From contig JAFEEG010000033.1 of NCBI GenBank assembly GCA_018241225.1, forward strand, positions 1 through 64,000: DNA of 64,000 nt, in the 5' to 3' direction. A program made the position numbers and the translations under genes. Positions 35,324 to 46,401 of the stretch are shown here, one piece after another; the stretch's first letter is position 1, and the number at the start of each line of letters is the position of its first letter. This stretch comes from Pseudomonadota bacterium. GTDB taxonomy: Bacteria > Pseudomonadota > Gammaproteobacteria > Burkholderiales > Burkholderiaceae_C. Below the pieces are notes generated by a model. The model worked only from the letters and a program-made list of their open reading frames with translations. It had not been told where the DNA came from and did not search any database.

Positions 35324-36154
35324 ATGAGAAAAACACAATCAGATATCCCTGCCGCGCCGGTCATCCAAGTGATCGAGCGCATGTTTGCGCTGATCGATGT
35401 CCTGGCTTCCCGCGAAGAAGCCATTTCGCTGAAGGAAATCAGCGAAAAGACCGGGCTGCACCCCTCCACCGCCCACCGAATCCTCAATGACCTGGCGGTC
35501 GGGCGCTTCGTCGACCGGCCCGAAGCCGGCAGCTATCGGCTGGGCATGCGCCTGCTGGAGCTGGGCAACCTGGTCAAGGGGCGCCTGAACGTGCGCGATG
35601 CCGCCCTCGCCCCCATGCGCGAGCTGCACAAGCTGACGCAGCAGCCGGTCAATCTCAGCATGCGCCAGGGCGACGAGATCGTCTACATCGAGCGCGCCTA
35701 CAGCGAGCGCTCCGGCATGCAGGTGGTGCGTGCCATCGGTGGCCGGGCGCCGCTGCACCTGACCTCCACCGGCAAGCTGTTCCTGGCGCTGGACGACCCG
35801 CAACGGGTGCGCAGCTACGCCACCCGCACCGGCCTGGCCGGCCACACTCGCAACAGCATCACGCAGCTGCCGGTGCTCGAGCGCGAACTCGCCAAGGCAC
35901 GCCAGTACGGCATTGCCCGCGACAACGAGGAGCTGGAGCTGGGCGTGCGCTGCATGGCCGCAGGCATCTACGACGACCAGGGCAAGCTGGTGGCCGGCCT
36001 GTCGGTGTCGGCGCCGGCCGACCGCCTGGACGACGGCTGGCTGCCCAAGCTGCAGGCCACGGCCAACGAAATCTCCGGTGCGCTGGGCTACAAGTCGCCG
36101 CAAGCTGCCGGCCAGCAGGCCACGCCGCCTGCTGCGGAATCCCAGGCGGCCTGA
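35324..36154 (+). CDS. IclR-family transcriptional regulator
   Basis: The protein has 276 residues. A winged helix-turn-helix at about 14-75 (SLKEISEKTGLHPSTAHRIL) is followed by the IclR effector domain to about 255 (VVRAIGGRAPLHLTSTGKLF; ELELGVRCMAAGIYDD). The Ala/Gln-rich C-terminal tail (about 260-276) is probably disordered. It follows bpt by 30 bases and is closed by a strong terminator, so it may be cotranscribed with aat-bpt. No adjacent catabolic genes identify its effector or targets. Confidence 0.92.
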   Translation: MRKTQSDIPAAPVIQVIERMFALIDVLASREEAISLKEISEKTGLHPSTAHRILNDLAVGRFVDRPEAGSYRLGMRLLELGNLVKGRLNVRDAALAPMRELHKLTQQPVNLSMRQGDEIVYIERAYSERSGMQVVRAIGGRAPLHLTSTGKLFLALDDPQRVRSYATRTGLAGHTRNSITQLPVLERELAKARQYGIARDNEELELGVRCMAAGIYDDQGKLVAGLSVSAPADRLDDGWLPKLQATANEISGALGYKSPQAAGQQATPPAAESQAA

Positions 36155-36172
36155 ACCAGCCGACGCAAGACG

Positions 36173-36203
36173 AAAAAAAAGCCCGCCGATGGCGGGCCTT
36201 TTT
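36173..36203. terminator. Bidirectional Rho-independent terminator between convergent genes
   Basis: A perfect 7-bp stem GCCCGCC/GGCGGGC (36181-36187 with 36191-36197) is flanked by eight A before and five T shortly after. It can therefore stop both the IclR transcript (plus) and the pbpG transcript (minus). Confidence 0.9.
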
Positions 36204-36221
36204 ATTGGTGTGCCAAGCGCT

Positions 36222-37391
36222 TCAGCTGGCCGTCTGGGCACTCGCCACCGGCGAGTGGATGGCAGCCGGCGACATCACCTGGGTGGCCTCCACCCAGCGG
36301 CGAACGCGCTCGGCGTCACCAATGCGGCTGAGCTTGCCTGCCGAATCCAGGAACACCATGATCAGCTTGCGACCGGCAATGCGGGCCTGCATGACCAGGC
36401 ACTGGCCGGCCTCGGAGATGTAGCCGGTCTTTTGCAGGCCGATGTCCCAGTCGGGGTTCTTCACCAGGCGGTTGGTGGTGTTGAACTGCAGCGTGCGGCT
36501 GCCCACTTCGACCACGTGCTCGGGCGACGTGGTGAGCTGACGCAGGGTCTGGTCGTTGTAGGCATAGCTGACCAGCAGGGCCAGGTCGCGGGCGCTGGAC
36601 TGGTTGCCGCTGGACAGGCCGGTGGGCTCGACGTAGCGCGTGTCGCGCATGCCCAGCGAGCGGGCCTTGGCGTTCATCATGGCCACGAAGGTGTCGATGC
36701 CGCCCGGGTAGGTGCGGCCCAGGGCGTGGGCGGCGCGGTTTTCGCTGGACATCAGGGCCAGATGAAGCAGTTCGCCGCGCGGCAGCGAAACACCCACGCG
36801 CAGACGCGAGCTGCTGTGCTTCTCGGTGTCCACGTCGTCCTGGGTGATGGTGATCATTTCTTCGGAGGGCAGGTGCGCCTCGCTGATCAGCACGCCGGTC
36901 ATCAGCTTGGTGATCGAAGCGATCGGCAGCACGGCCTGGTCGTTCTTGCTGAACAGCACCTCACGCGTGTCCTGGTCGACCACCAGCGCCACGCTGGACT
37001 TCAGGTCGAGCACGTCGTCCGTGCTGTGAAGGCCGGCCAGCTGGCCGAAGGACTGGCGGGCCGGCTCTGCCACCCGCACCACCGAGCGGCGCTGCACGGT
37101 GACGACCGACTTGCCGCCGCGCTTGCTGAGGGTGGCGGTGACGTTGCGGCCGCCGCGCACGGTTTTCTCGACGTCAGGCGTCTTGGCAGTGCGCGTAGCT
37201 TTCGCTTCGGATTTGGACGCCGACTTGGTGGCGGTGGTTTTGGCGGAAGCCGTCTGCTTCTTGGCAGCTACTTCCTTCTTCGACGACGCTGCGTGGGCGC
37301 CGGACATTAAAAAAGCCGTCGCGAAAAACGCGGCGGCGAGTGTGCGCAGGATCCGCTGGCTTGGAACTCGGCCGGGATGGGCTTCGGGCAT
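36222..37391 (-). CDS. pbpG: D-alanyl-D-alanine endopeptidase, PBP7-type (S11 family)
   Basis: The protein has 389 residues. A signal peptide (cleavage near GAHA, residue 34) is followed by a ~75-residue Lys/Ala/Ser/Thr-rich segment (about 37-110), then an S11 peptidase domain: S159-I-T-K162 (SxxK), SSEN (SxN) and LQKTGYI (KTG). PbpG-type enzymes cut D-Ala-mDAP cross-links of peptidoglycan in the periplasm. The absence of a long C-terminal amphipathic anchor fits PBP7 rather than DacA/DacC. A GGAGAG ribosome binding site lies 7 bases before the ATG. Confidence 0.9.
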   Translation of the reverse strand: MPEAHPGRVPSQRILRTLAAAFFATAFLMSGAHAASSKKEVAAKKQTASAKTTATKSASKSEAKATRTAKTPDVEKTVRGGRNVTATLSKRGGKSVVTVQRRSVVRVAEPARQSFGQLAGLHSTDDVLDLKSSVALVVDQDTREVLFSKNDQAVLPIASITKLMTGVLISEAHLPSEEMITITQDDVDTEKHSSSRLRVGVSLPRGELLHLALMSSENRAAHALGRTYPGGIDTFVAMMNAKARSLGMRDTRYVEPTGLSSGNQSSARDLALLVSYAYNDQTLRQLTTSPEHVVEVGSRTLQFNTTNRLVKNPDWDIGLQKTGYISEAGQCLVMQARIAGRKLIMVFLDSAGKLSRIGDAERVRRWVEATQVMSPAAIHSPVASAQTAS

Positions 37392-37426
37392 TGAAAACTC
37401 TCCAGCGGGGGTGGAAATGGGACCGC

Positions 37427-37455
37427 AGTTTAACTATTAACAAAATAACGCGCAA
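37427..37455 (-). promoter_or_regulatory. Candidate sigma-70 promoter of pbpG
   Basis: On the minus strand TTGCGC (37450-37455) and TAAACT (37427-37432) are separated by exactly 17 bases, inside an unusually AT-rich stretch of the leuA-pbpG gap. The predicted start would leave a leader of about 30 bases including the GGAGAG site. Confidence 0.45.
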
Positions 37456-37510
37456 TATCAGTTACTTGCGATCCCTTCTTCCAGCGAATACCAAGGACTA
37501 CATTTGGTAA

Positions 37511-39049
37511 CTAACCCTGCGCGGCAACTCTCTCAGCTTGGCTCTGCAACTTGTTGAGGGCACTCAAATAAGCCTTGGCCGAGGCCACCACGATGTCGGG
37601 ATCGGCCCCGACGCCGTTGACCACGCGGCCCGCGTTTTGCAGGCGGACGGTGACTTCTCCCTGGCTTTCGGTCGAGCCGCTGATGGCGTTGACCGAATAG
37701 AGCACCATTTCCGCGCCGCTCTTCACGTGCGACTCGATTGCCTTCAAGGAGGCGTCGACCGGACCGTTTCCGTCCGACTCACCCGTCACCTCCTTGCCCT
37801 CCACCGTGAACACGATGCGCGCCTGCGGGCGCTCGCCGGTTTCGCTGTGTTGAGACAAAGAAACAAAGCTAAACCGCTCACCAACGTGCGAGCCTTCCTC
37901 GTCGCTGACAAGCGCGAGGATGTCTTCGTCAAAAATTTCGCTCTTGCGGTCCGCCAGTTCCTTGAAGCGGGAAAACGCCGTATTGATGTCGGCCTCGCTC
38001 TCCATGACCACGCCCAGCTCCTGCAGGCGCTGCTTGAAGGCATTGCGGCCGCTGAGCTTGCCAAGAACGATCTTGTTGTTGGTCCAGCCCACGTCCTCGG
38101 CCCGCATGATCTCGTAGGTGTCGCGCGCCTTGAGCACGCCGTCCTGGTGGATGCCCGAGGCGTGGGCAAAGGCATTGGCGCCCACCACTGCCTTGTTGGG
38201 CTGTACCACGAAGCCGGTGGTCTGGCTGACCATGCGGCTGGCCGCCAGGATGTGGGGCGTGTCGATGTTCAGCTCCAGCCCGAAGTAGTCCTTGCGGGTC
38301 TTCACGGCCATCACGATTTCTTCCAGCGAGCAATTGCCTGCGCGCTCGCCCAGGCCGTTGATGGTGCACTCCACCTGGCGGGCACCGCCAATCTTCACGC
38401 CGGCCAGCGAGTTGGCCACCGCCATGCCCAGGTCGTTGTGGCAATGCACCGACCACACCGCCTTGTCACTGTTGGGAACGCGCTCGCGCAGGCTCTTGAT
38501 GAAGTTGCCGTACAGCTCGGGAATGGCGTAGCCCACGGTGTCGGGCACGTTGATGGTGGTGGCACCTTCCTGGATCACGGCTTCCAGCACGCGGCACAGG
38601 AAGTCCATGTCGCTGCGATAGCCGTCCTCGGGGCTGAACTCGATGTCGCCCATCAGGTTGCGAGCAAAGCGAACCGAAAGCTTCGCCTGCTCCAGCACTT
38701 CGTCGGGCGTCATGCGCAACTTCTTCTCCATGTGCAGCGGAGAAGTGGCGATGAAGGTATGAATGCGCCCGCGCGCCGCGCCCTTGAGGGCCTCGGCGGC
38801 GCGTGCGATGTCGCGGTCGTTGGCCCGCGAGAGGCCGCACACCGTGGATTCCTTGATGACGTTGGCAATGGCCTGCACGGCCTCGAAATCGCCGTTGGAG
38901 CTGGCGGGAAAGCCCGCCTCGATCACGTCGACCCGCAGGCGCTCGAGCTGGCGCGCAATGCGCAGCTTCTCGTCGCGCGTCATGGAAGCGCCTGGCGACT
39001 GTTCGCCGTCGCGCAGGGTGGTGTCGAAAATGATCAGCTTGTCGGTCAT
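37511..39049 (-). CDS. leuA: 2-isopropylmalate synthase, bacterial (LeuA1) type
   Basis: The protein has 512 residues, the length of the E. coli-like TIGR00973 form. The HMGL-like catalytic domain starts [19 protein letters not shown] and has [18 protein letters not shown] (metal His residues). The C-terminal leucine-sensing regulatory domain ends near [14 protein letters not shown]. It condenses acetyl-CoA with 2-oxoisovalerate in the first leucine-specific step. AGGAG precedes the ATG. It follows a second, unlike leuA gene by 76 bases in the same direction, so the two are likely cotranscribed. Confidence 0.95.
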   Translation of the reverse strand: MTDKLIIFDTTLRDGEQSPGASMTRDEKLRIARQLERLRVDVIEAGFPASSNGDFEAVQAIANVIKESTVCGLSRANDRDIARAAEALKGAARGRIHTFIATSPLHMEKKLRMTPDEVLEQAKLSVRFARNLMGDIEFSPEDGYRSDMDFLCRVLEAVIQEGATTINVPDTVGYAIPELYGNFIKSLRERVPNSDKAVWSVHCHNDLGMAVANSLAGVKIGGARQVECTINGLGERAGNCSLEEIVMAVKTRKDYFGLELNIDTPHILAASRMVSQTTGFVVQPNKAVVGANAFAHASGIHQDGVLKARDTYEIMRAEDVGWTNNKIVLGKLSGRNAFKQRLQELGVVMESEADINTAFSRFKELADRKSEIFDEDILALVSDEEGSHVGERFSFVSLSQHSETGERPQARIVFTVEGKEVTGESDGNGPVDASLKAIESHVKSGAEMVLYSVNAISGSTESQGEVTVRLQNAGRVVNGVGADPDIVVASAKAYLSALNKLQSQAERVAAQG

Positions 39050-39125
39050 CGTGTTCTCCTGGTGTGTGCGCCCCTGTCCGGGCTGCGGCGCGCCGCCCCG
39101 TTCGCAGGGGCGGCCATGCCTGAGC

Positions 39126-40829
39126 TCAAGCGGCTTCGAGGGCGGATTGTGCGCTCTTTGAGCCCTTGCCCCGGCCGCGCGTCACGCCCGAAACGATGGC
39201 TTTGAGCGAGGCCGAAATGATGTCCGCGTCGATGCCCACGCCAAACAGCGTGCGCGACTCGTCCACCCGAACCTCCATGTAGGCCACGGCGCGGGCGTCG
39301 GCACCGGTGCCGATCGCGTGCTGGTGGTAGTCGATCACCCGGATGGCGTGTCCGGTGGATTCGGACAGAGCCCGGATGAACGCGTCGACCGGCCCGTTGC
39401 CACGGCCCTCGATGGCCCGGATTTCACCGTCCCATTTCAGGTCGCCGCGCAGAACCACCTGGGCGCTGTCGCCCTCGCCCTGCTCCTCCAGCACGCGATG
39501 CGTCAACGCATGGGCCGCACTCACGCCGTATTCGCGCTGGAAAATGTCCCACAGGTCGGCCGCGGACATTTCCTTGCCGGCCACGTCCATCTCGCGCTGC
39601 ACCACCTGGCTGAATTCGATCTGCAGGCGACGCGGCATCTCGAGCCCGTATTCGGCTTCGAGCAGGTACGAAATGCCACCCTTGCCCGACTGGCTGTTGA
39701 CGCGGATCACCGCCTCGTAGCTGCGGCCCACGTCCTTCGGGTCGATGGGCAGGTAGGGCATGTCCCAGATGTCGTCCTCTTTTCGGGCAGCAAAGGCCTT
39801 CCTGATCGCGTCCTGGTGCGAACCGGAGAACGAGGTGTAGACCAGGTCGCCCGCGTACGGATGGCGCGGATGAACGGGCAACTGGTTGCAGTGCTCGACC
39901 GTGGCGCGGATCTCGTCGATGTTCGAGAAATCGAGCTCGGGCGAAACGCCCTGGGTGTAGAGATTGAGCGCGACATTGACCAGGTCGAGGTTGCCGGTGC
40001 GCTCGCCGTTGCCGAAGAGGCAGCCTTCGATGCGGTCGGCACCTGCCATCAAGGCGAACTCGCCGGCTGCCGTGCCGGTGCCGCGGTCATTGTGCGGGTG
40101 CACCGACAGCACGATGCAATCGCGTCGCGCCAGGTTGCGGTGCATCCACTCGATCATGTCGGCAAAGATGTTCGGCGTGGAATGCTCCACCGTCGAAGGC
40201 AGGTTGATGATGCACTTGCGCGCTTGCGTCGGGGCCCAGGCCTCGGTCACCGCGTCGACCACGCGCTTGGAAAATGCCAGGTCGGTGCCGGAGAACATCT
40301 CGGGCGAATACTGGAACGTCCACTCGGTATCGGGCTGCTTGGCGGCCTCTTCCATGAACATGCGCGCGTGACTGGTGGCCAACTCGACAATGCCGTCCTC
40401 GTCCATCCCCAGCACCACCTTGCGCATCACCGGCGCCACGGCGTTGTACAGGTGCACGATGGCGCGCGGCGCGCCCTGCAGCGACTCGAAGGTGCGCTCG
40501 ATGAGGTGGTCGCGCGCCTGGGTAAGCACCTGGATCGTCACGTCATCGGGAATGCGGTCTTCCTCGATGAGCTTGCGAACGAAATCGAACTCGACCTGCG
40601 AGGCCGAGGGAAATCCCACCTCGATCTCCTTGAAGCCGATCTTCACCAGTGTCTCGAACATGCGCATCTTGCGCTCGAGATCCATGGGCTCCACCAGCGC
40701 CTGGTTGCCATCGCGCAGGTCGGTCGACAGCCAGATCGGCGCACGGGTCAGGACGGCGTCGGGCCAGGTGCGGTCTTTGAGGCCTACGGGTGCGAAGGCG
40801 CGGTACTTGCGGCTGGGTTGCTTCAACAT
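39126..40829 (-). CDS. leuA: 2-isopropylmalate synthase, long (yeast-like, LeuA2) type
   Basis: The protein has 567 residues. The distinctive N-terminus ([17 protein letters not shown]) and [18 protein letters not shown] mark the long TIGR00970-type IPMS found in actinobacteria and fungi. The metal site lies in [17 protein letters not shown]. The C-terminal LeuA dimer/regulatory domain spans about 430-560. It has the same reaction as the downstream leuA but belongs to a different subfamily. A leader peptide with Leu and Ile codons and a terminator hairpin lie directly upstream, pointing to leucine-dependent attenuation. Confidence 0.94.
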   Translation of the reverse strand: MLKQPSRKYRAFAPVGLKDRTWPDAVLTRAPIWLSTDLRDGNQALVEPMDLERKMRMFETLVKIGFKEIEVGFPSASQVEFDFVRKLIEEDRIPDDVTIQVLTQARDHLIERTFESLQGAPRAIVHLYNAVAPVMRKVVLGMDEDGIVELATSHARMFMEEAAKQPDTEWTFQYSPEMFSGTDLAFSKRVVDAVTEAWAPTQARKCIINLPSTVEHSTPNIFADMIEWMHRNLARRDCIVLSVHPHNDRGTGTAAGEFALMAGADRIEGCLFGNGERTGNLDLVNVALNLYTQGVSPELDFSNIDEIRATVEHCNQLPVHPRHPYAGDLVYTSFSGSHQDAIRKAFAARKEDDIWDMPYLPIDPKDVGRSYEAVIRVNSQSGKGGISYLLEAEYGLEMPRRLQIEFSQVVQREMDVAGKEMSAADLWDIFQREYGVSAAHALTHRVLEEQGEGDSAQVVLRGDLKWDGEIRAIEGRGNGPVDAFIRALSESTGHAIRVIDYHQHAIGTGADARAVAYMEVRVDESRTLFGVGIDADIISASLKAIVSGVTRGRGKGSKSAQSALEAA

Positions 40830-40873
40830 GGCTTCTCTCTTGCTGGTGATTGGTTGTCGAGCCCAGCAACCCC

Positions 40874-40911
40874 AAAAACAAACGGCCCGTTGCTGGTGCT
40901 AACGGGCCGTT
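40874..40911 (-). terminator. Attenuator-type terminator in the leuA leader
   Basis: An 11-bp perfect stem, AACGGCCCGTT/AACGGGCCGTT (40901-40911 and 40881-40891 on the minus strand), with a 9-base loop is followed by a U-rich tract (TGTTTTT). It lies between the leader peptide stop (40934) and the long leuA start (40829), exactly where a transcription attenuator is expected. Confidence 0.85.
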
Positions 40912-40933
40912 GGTCGAAAAAATTGCGCGTGCG

Positions 40934-40987
40934 CTACCGACTCCGCCCGAAGGGGATGATTAGTAGGGCCAGCGAGATCTTTTGCAT
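40934..40987 (-). CDS. Putative leu operon leader peptide
   Basis: A 17-codon reading frame on the minus strand encodes MQKISLALLIIPFGRSR. It contains Leu codons CTG, CTA, CTA and Ile codons ATC (three in total, two adjacent) in the middle, then stops 23 bases before a strong terminator stem. Consecutive rare CTA Leu codons are typical control codons in attenuation. No strong ribosome binding site is visible before the ATG, and the upstream gene pssA ends only 30 bases away, so transcription may start inside pssA. Ribosome stalling at CTA under leucine shortage would favour read-through into the two leuA genes. This is inferred from layout; no antiterminator pairing was computed. Confidence 0.7.
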   Translation of the reverse strand: MQKISLALLIIPFGRSR

Positions 40988-41017
40988 GGTGGCGCAACTC
41001 TAGCACAAGTTTTGCGG

Positions 41018-41842
41018 CTAGTGATGCAAGCCCCGCTCGTCCGGCTCGTCGGTCGAGACGCTGATGACACTGGCCTGCTGCCCCTTGGCCTTGCGCCAGC
41101 CGTACACCACGTAGCCGCTCAAGCCGTAAGCCACAAAAAGACCGAACAGCACCGTCGGCGGATGGATGTTGATGACGGCAATGCCCAGCGCAATCAGCAC
41201 GATGGCTGCGAAGGGCACGCTGCGTTTCATCTGCACGTCCTTGAAGCTGTAGAACGGCGCATTGGTCACCATGCTCAGGCCCGCGTACAGGGTGAAGCCG
41301 AAGGTGATCCAGGTGATCTGCTGCCAGCTCAGGTAGAACACGTCGCTTCCGCGCCGGCCCCACTCCGTCATCAACCAGATGAAGCCGGCCACCAACGCCG
41401 CGGCCGCCGGCGACGGCAGGCCCTGAAACCAGCGTTTGTCGATGACTCCGGTATTGACGTTGAAACGCGCCAGGCGCAGTGCGGCGCAGGCGCAATAGAC
41501 AAAGGCGGCGATCCAGCCCCAGCGGCCCAGGCCCTTGAGCGACCATTCGTAGGCGATGAGCGCCGGTGCCGCACCGAAGGACACCATGTCCGACAGCGAA
41601 TCCATCTGCTCGCCAAAGGCGCTTTGCGTGTTCGTCATGCGCGCCACGCGGCCATCGAGGCTGTCGAGGATCATGGCGGCGAACACGCCCAGCGCGGCCT
41701 GGTCGAAGCGCGCGTTCATCGCCATCACGATGGCATAGAAGCCGCCGAAAAGCGCTCCCAAGGTAAAGAGATTGGGCAGGATGTAGATGCCCTTGCGCCG
41801 CTTCTTGGGCTCCAGGGGCATCAACGGGGTGTCGTCATGCAT
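41018..41842 (-). CDS. pssA: CDP-diacylglycerol-serine O-phosphatidyltransferase
   Basis: This 274-residue membrane enzyme makes phosphatidylserine, the precursor of phosphatidylethanolamine. The CDP-alcohol phosphotransferase motif is complete: DSLDGRVAR followed by GEQMDSLSD at about residues 64-89. About seven hydrophobic segments follow (NLFTLGALFGGFYAIVMAM first). The ATG at 41842 gives a basic cytosolic N-terminus (PLEPKKRRKG). pssA between ilvC and leuA is a familiar betaproteobacterial order, but here a plus-strand lipoprotein gene separates it from ilvC. Confidence 0.95.
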   Translation of the reverse strand: MHDDTPLMPLEPKKRRKGIYILPNLFTLGALFGGFYAIVMAMNARFDQAALGVFAAMILDSLDGRVARMTNTQSAFGEQMDSLSDMVSFGAAPALIAYEWSLKGLGRWGWIAAFVYCACAALRLARFNVNTGVIDKRWFQGLPSPAAAALVAGFIWLMTEWGRRGSDVFYLSWQQITWITFGFTLYAGLSMVTNAPFYSFKDVQMKRSVPFAAIVLIALGIAVINIHPPTVLFGLFVAYGLSGYVVYGWRKAKGQQASVISVSTDEPDERGLHH

Positions 41843-41979
41843 GGGGGCGAAGTGTAGTTCAGTGCCATCCCTGTGATTTTTGAGAGTGTGCGCTGCAGGC
41901 AAGGCCACCTAGCATCGAAATGCCGTTGATTGCGCCTTCGCATTCACGTGCAACGAACAGAAACAACAGGGAGGTGTTC

Positions 41980-42807
41980 GTGACTCAAGGAATTTCTTCG
42001 CGCGCTCGCATAGCGCTCTCCGTGGCGTTGACCACTTGCATGGCCGCTTGTGGCGGTGGCGGTGACAACTCCACGTCAATCGCAGACGCGCCGTCACCCG
42101 CAGCCACACCAGTGATCGACCTCAGCTCGGCCACATGCCACAACGCTGCGGATCTGATCGAGGGCACGGAGCTGACCGTGGAGACCGTTGCCACCGACAA
42201 TGGCGTTACGCGTCCCCCAACCTCGTCCGCATTCACCACCGGCCCGCGTGTCGCCTCCGGCGGTGCCTATCCCGTAAGCATCAAGCAGACCTTTGTGGAC
42301 CGCCCCACGTCGAGTCTTACCACGTACAAAGACGCCATCGATGGGAACGTCTTGACCTACGGCCTTGCGTCTTCTGACAGCGCCACAGGCTTCACGTTCG
42401 TCTCCACGTTGCAGCCGCCATCGGCCGCACCAATCGTCCTGCAGCCGGGACAGGTCTACAGTTCGACCTACGAGCAAAAGAGCACCAATACCCTTGGCAC
42501 CGGCTCCACCGAGCAGACGGCCACGATCCAGTACGAAGTAACCTACGTGGGCCGCGAGGCGTACGCCGGACCGTTGGGCAGCTTCGACACCTGCAAATTC
42601 AGCAGCAAGACGACCACCACGACGGCCGCCGCACCCTTGGCCCCCAGCGTGACTTTCACCGCCGCGATCGAGATCTGGGTAGCTGCGGAGGGGCCATACC
42701 GCGGCCAACTCCTCAAGAGCCGCACCCCGCCGCAGAACGACTCTCTTTCCGAGTCCACGACGGTCGCCACCAAGATGACCTACTCGCCCGCTGCGGGACC
42801 TCGGTAG
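41980..42807 (+). CDS. Hypothetical lipoprotein
   Basis: The protein has 275 residues from a GTG at 41980 with GGGAGG upstream. A lipoprotein signal (ARIALSVALTTCMAAC) is followed by a Gly run and a Thr/Ser-rich sequence with no domain I recognise. Predicted mature chain is probably beta-rich (many TT and VT pairs: STEQTATIQYEVTYVG; KFSSKTTTTTAAAP) with three Cys residues in all. The gene lies alone on the plus strand between the minus-strand ilvC and pssA genes, so it looks like an insertion into the ilv-pssA-leu gene order. No function is proposed. Confidence 0.7.
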   Translation: MTQGISSRARIALSVALTTCMAACGGGGDNSTSIADAPSPAATPVIDLSSATCHNAADLIEGTELTVETVATDNGVTRPPTSSAFTTGPRVASGGAYPVSIKQTFVDRPTSSLTTYKDAIDGNVLTYGLASSDSATGFTFVSTLQPPSAAPIVLQPGQVYSSTYEQKSTNTLGTGSTEQTATIQYEVTYVGREAYAGPLGSFDTCKFSSKTTTTTAAAPLAPSVTFTAAIEIWVAAEGPYRGQLLKSRTPPQNDSLSESTTVATKMTYSPAAGPR

Positions 42808-42844
42808 GCCACTGGCGCTCGCCAGTCCTACTGGCGTTGGCCAC

Positions 42845-42884
42845 AAAAAAAGCGCCGCCCCGACTCCACGTCGGCGCGGCGCTT
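42845..42884 (-). terminator. Rho-independent terminator of ilvC
   Basis: On the minus strand AAGCGCCGC pairs with GCGGCGCTT (42876-42884 with 42850-42858) and a run of U follows (42845-42851). It lies 41 bases after the ilvC stop. It would separate ilvBHC transcription from pssA. Confidence 0.85.
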
Positions 42885-42925
42885 AACGAGATACCGGCCG
42901 CCGACAGCAGCCAGCCGACACGTGC

Positions 42926-44477
<1,552 letters not shown>

Positions 44478-44616
44478 GTTTGCGTGACTCCTCTTTTCGC
44501 CGCCCTCCCCCGTGCACGGTAATGCGCGGGCTCGGCGGGCAATAGATTCGTCAGGAAGATTTGGGAGAAAACCAGCCCGGCACCTGCCTGGCTGGCGCTT
44601 GTGCCTTGTCGGTTCC

Positions 44617-46401
44617 TCAGAGGTCTTCCGACCCCATCAGCATTTCGGTGATGCCCTTTCCAGCCTGCACCATCGGGAACACGTTCTCGGTGGGGTCGGT
44701 GCGGAAGTCCATGAACACCGTGCGGTCCTTGAGCTTGCGCGCCTCGCGCAGCGCCGGCTCCACGTCCTGCGGCCGCTCGATGAGCATGCCAACGTGGCCA
44801 TAGGCCTCGGCCAGCTTCACGAAGTTGGGCAGCGCGTCCATGTAGCTGTGGCTGTAGCGGCCGGAGTATTCGATCTCCTGCCACTGGCGCACCATGCCCA
44901 GGTAGCGGTTGTTGAGCGAGCAGATCTTGATCGGCGTGTTGTATTGCAGACAGGTCGACAGTTCCTGGATGTTCATCTGCACCGAACCTTCGCCGGTAAT
45001 GCAGAACACTTCCGAATCAGGCTTGGCCAGCTTGATGCCCATGGCGTAGGGAATGCCCACGCCCATGGTGCCCAGCCCGCCGGAATTGATCCAGCGGCGC
45101 GGCTCCTCGAAGCGGTAGTACTGCGCCGCCCACATCTGGTGCTGACCCACGTCCGACGTGATGTAGGTGTCGGCATCCTTGGTCATGTTCCACAGCGTCT
45201 CGACCACGTACTGCGGCTTGATGACCTCGGTGTTGCCACGGTCGTACTTCAGGCAGTCGCGGCCGCGCCAGCCTTCGATGGCCTTCCACCAGCCGGCCAG
45301 TGCCTGCTCGTCGGGACGGGTGTCGCTCTCGCGGATCATCGCGATGAGCTCGGTCAGCACGTCCTTGACGTCGCCCACGATCGGAATGTCGACCTTCACG
45401 CGCTTGGAGATGCTGGAAGGGTCGATATCGACGTGGATGATCTTGCGTTCGTTCTGCGCGAAGTGCTTGGGGTTGCCGATCACGCGGTCGTCGAAGCGCG
45501 CGCCCACGGCCAGCAGCACGTCGCAGTTCTGCATGGCCTGGTTGGCCTCCAGCGTGCCGTGCATGCCCAGCATGCCCAGGAACTTGCGGTCGGACGCAGG
45601 GTAGGCGCCCAAGCCCATCAGCGTGTTGGTCACCGGGTAGCCGAGCATGTCGACCAGGGTGCGAAGCTCCTCGGTGGCATTGCCCAGCAGCACGCCGCCG
45701 CCGCTGTAGATGTAGGGGCGCTTGGCCGTCAACAGCAGTTGCAGCGCCTTGCGGATCTGCCCGCCGTGGCCCTTGCGCACCGGGTTGTACGAGCGCATTT
45801 CCACCTTCTCAGGATAGCCGTTGTAGGCCACCTTCTTGAAGGAGACGTCCTTGGGCACGTCCACCACCACCGGGCCGGGACGGCCGCTGCGGGCGATGTG
45901 GAAGGCCTTCTTCATGGTCTCGGCCAGGTCCTTGACGTCCTTGACCAGGAAGTTGTGCTTGACGATTGGCCGGGTGATGCCGACGGTGTCGCACTCCTGG
46001 AAGGCATCCAGGCCGATGGCGGGCGTCGGGACCTGGCCCGAGATGATCACCATCGGAATCGAATCCATGTAGGCCGTGGCGATGCCGGTCACCGCATTGG
46101 TGAGGCCGGGGCCGGAGGTGACCAGGGCCACGCCGACGTCGCCGGTGGCGCGTGCGTAACCGTCCGCAGCGTGCACCGCGGCCTGCTCGTGGCGCACCAG
46201 CACGTGCTGAATGGTGTCCTGCTTATAGAAGGCGTCGTAGATGTAGAGGACGGCGCCGCCGGGATAGCCCCAGACGAACTTGACGTCTTCTGCCTGAAGT
46301 GCCTTGACCAGCACCTCGGCGCCCATGAGTTCTTCGGCTTGATGGCCCATCCCGGAGGATGCGGCAGCTGCGGAGGAGAGTTCCGCCTTGGAGATTTCCA
46401 T
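44617..46401 (-). CDS. ilvB: Acetolactate synthase large (catalytic) subunit
   Basis: The protein has 594 residues. ThDP-enzyme motifs: YPGGAVLYIYDAF and the catalytic Glu in VRHEQAAVHAADGYARATG, then the FAD domain, and the C-terminal ThDP/Mg site GEGSVQMNIQELSTCLQYN with NNRYLGMVRQWQE. It makes acetolactate or acetohydroxybutyrate. The ATG at 46401 is used; a TTG three codons earlier is also possible. The first ~28 residues are an Ala/Ser-rich extension. The 297-base divergent gap upstream holds no clear gene; a TTGACA with a CATAAT only five bases later is seen on the minus strand, too close for a standard promoter. Confidence 0.95.
   Translation of the reverse strand: MEISKAELSSAAAASSGMGHQAEELMGAEVLVKALQAEDVKFVWGYPGGAVLYIYDAFYKQDTIQHVLVRHEQAAVHAADGYARATGDVGVALVTSGPGLTNAVTGIATAYMDSIPMVIISGQVPTPAIGLDAFQECDTVGITRPIVKHNFLVKDVKDLAETMKKAFHIARSGRPGPVVVDVPKDVSFKKVAYNGYPEKVEMRSYNPVRKGHGGQIRKALQLLLTAKRPYIYSGGGVLLGNATEELRTLVDMLGYPVTNTLMGLGAYPASDRKFLGMLGMHGTLEANQAMQNCDVLLAVGARFDDRVIGNPKHFAQNERKIIHVDIDPSSISKRVKVDIPIVGDVKDVLTELIAMIRESDTRPDEQALAGWWKAIEGWRGRDCLKYDRGNTEVIKPQYVVETLWNMTKDADTYITSDVGQHQMWAAQYYRFEEPRRWINSGGLGTMGVGIPYAMGIKLAKPDSEVFCITGEGSVQMNIQELSTCLQYNTPIKICSLNNRYLGMVRQWQEIEYSGRYSHSYMDALPNFVKLAEAYGHVGMLIERPQDVEPALREARKLKDRTVFMDFRTDPTENVFPMVQAGKGITEMLMGSEDL

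Noticed and set aside
39050-39125. GCCGCCCC/GGGGCGGC hairpin between the two leuA genes
   Set aside because: No U tract follows it on the minus strand, so it was not called a terminator; it may only affect RNA stability.
40997-41002. TAGAGT with an upstream TG as an extended -10 before the leu leader
   Set aside because: It would start transcription only about three bases before the leader peptide ATG and has no -35; not strong enough to list.
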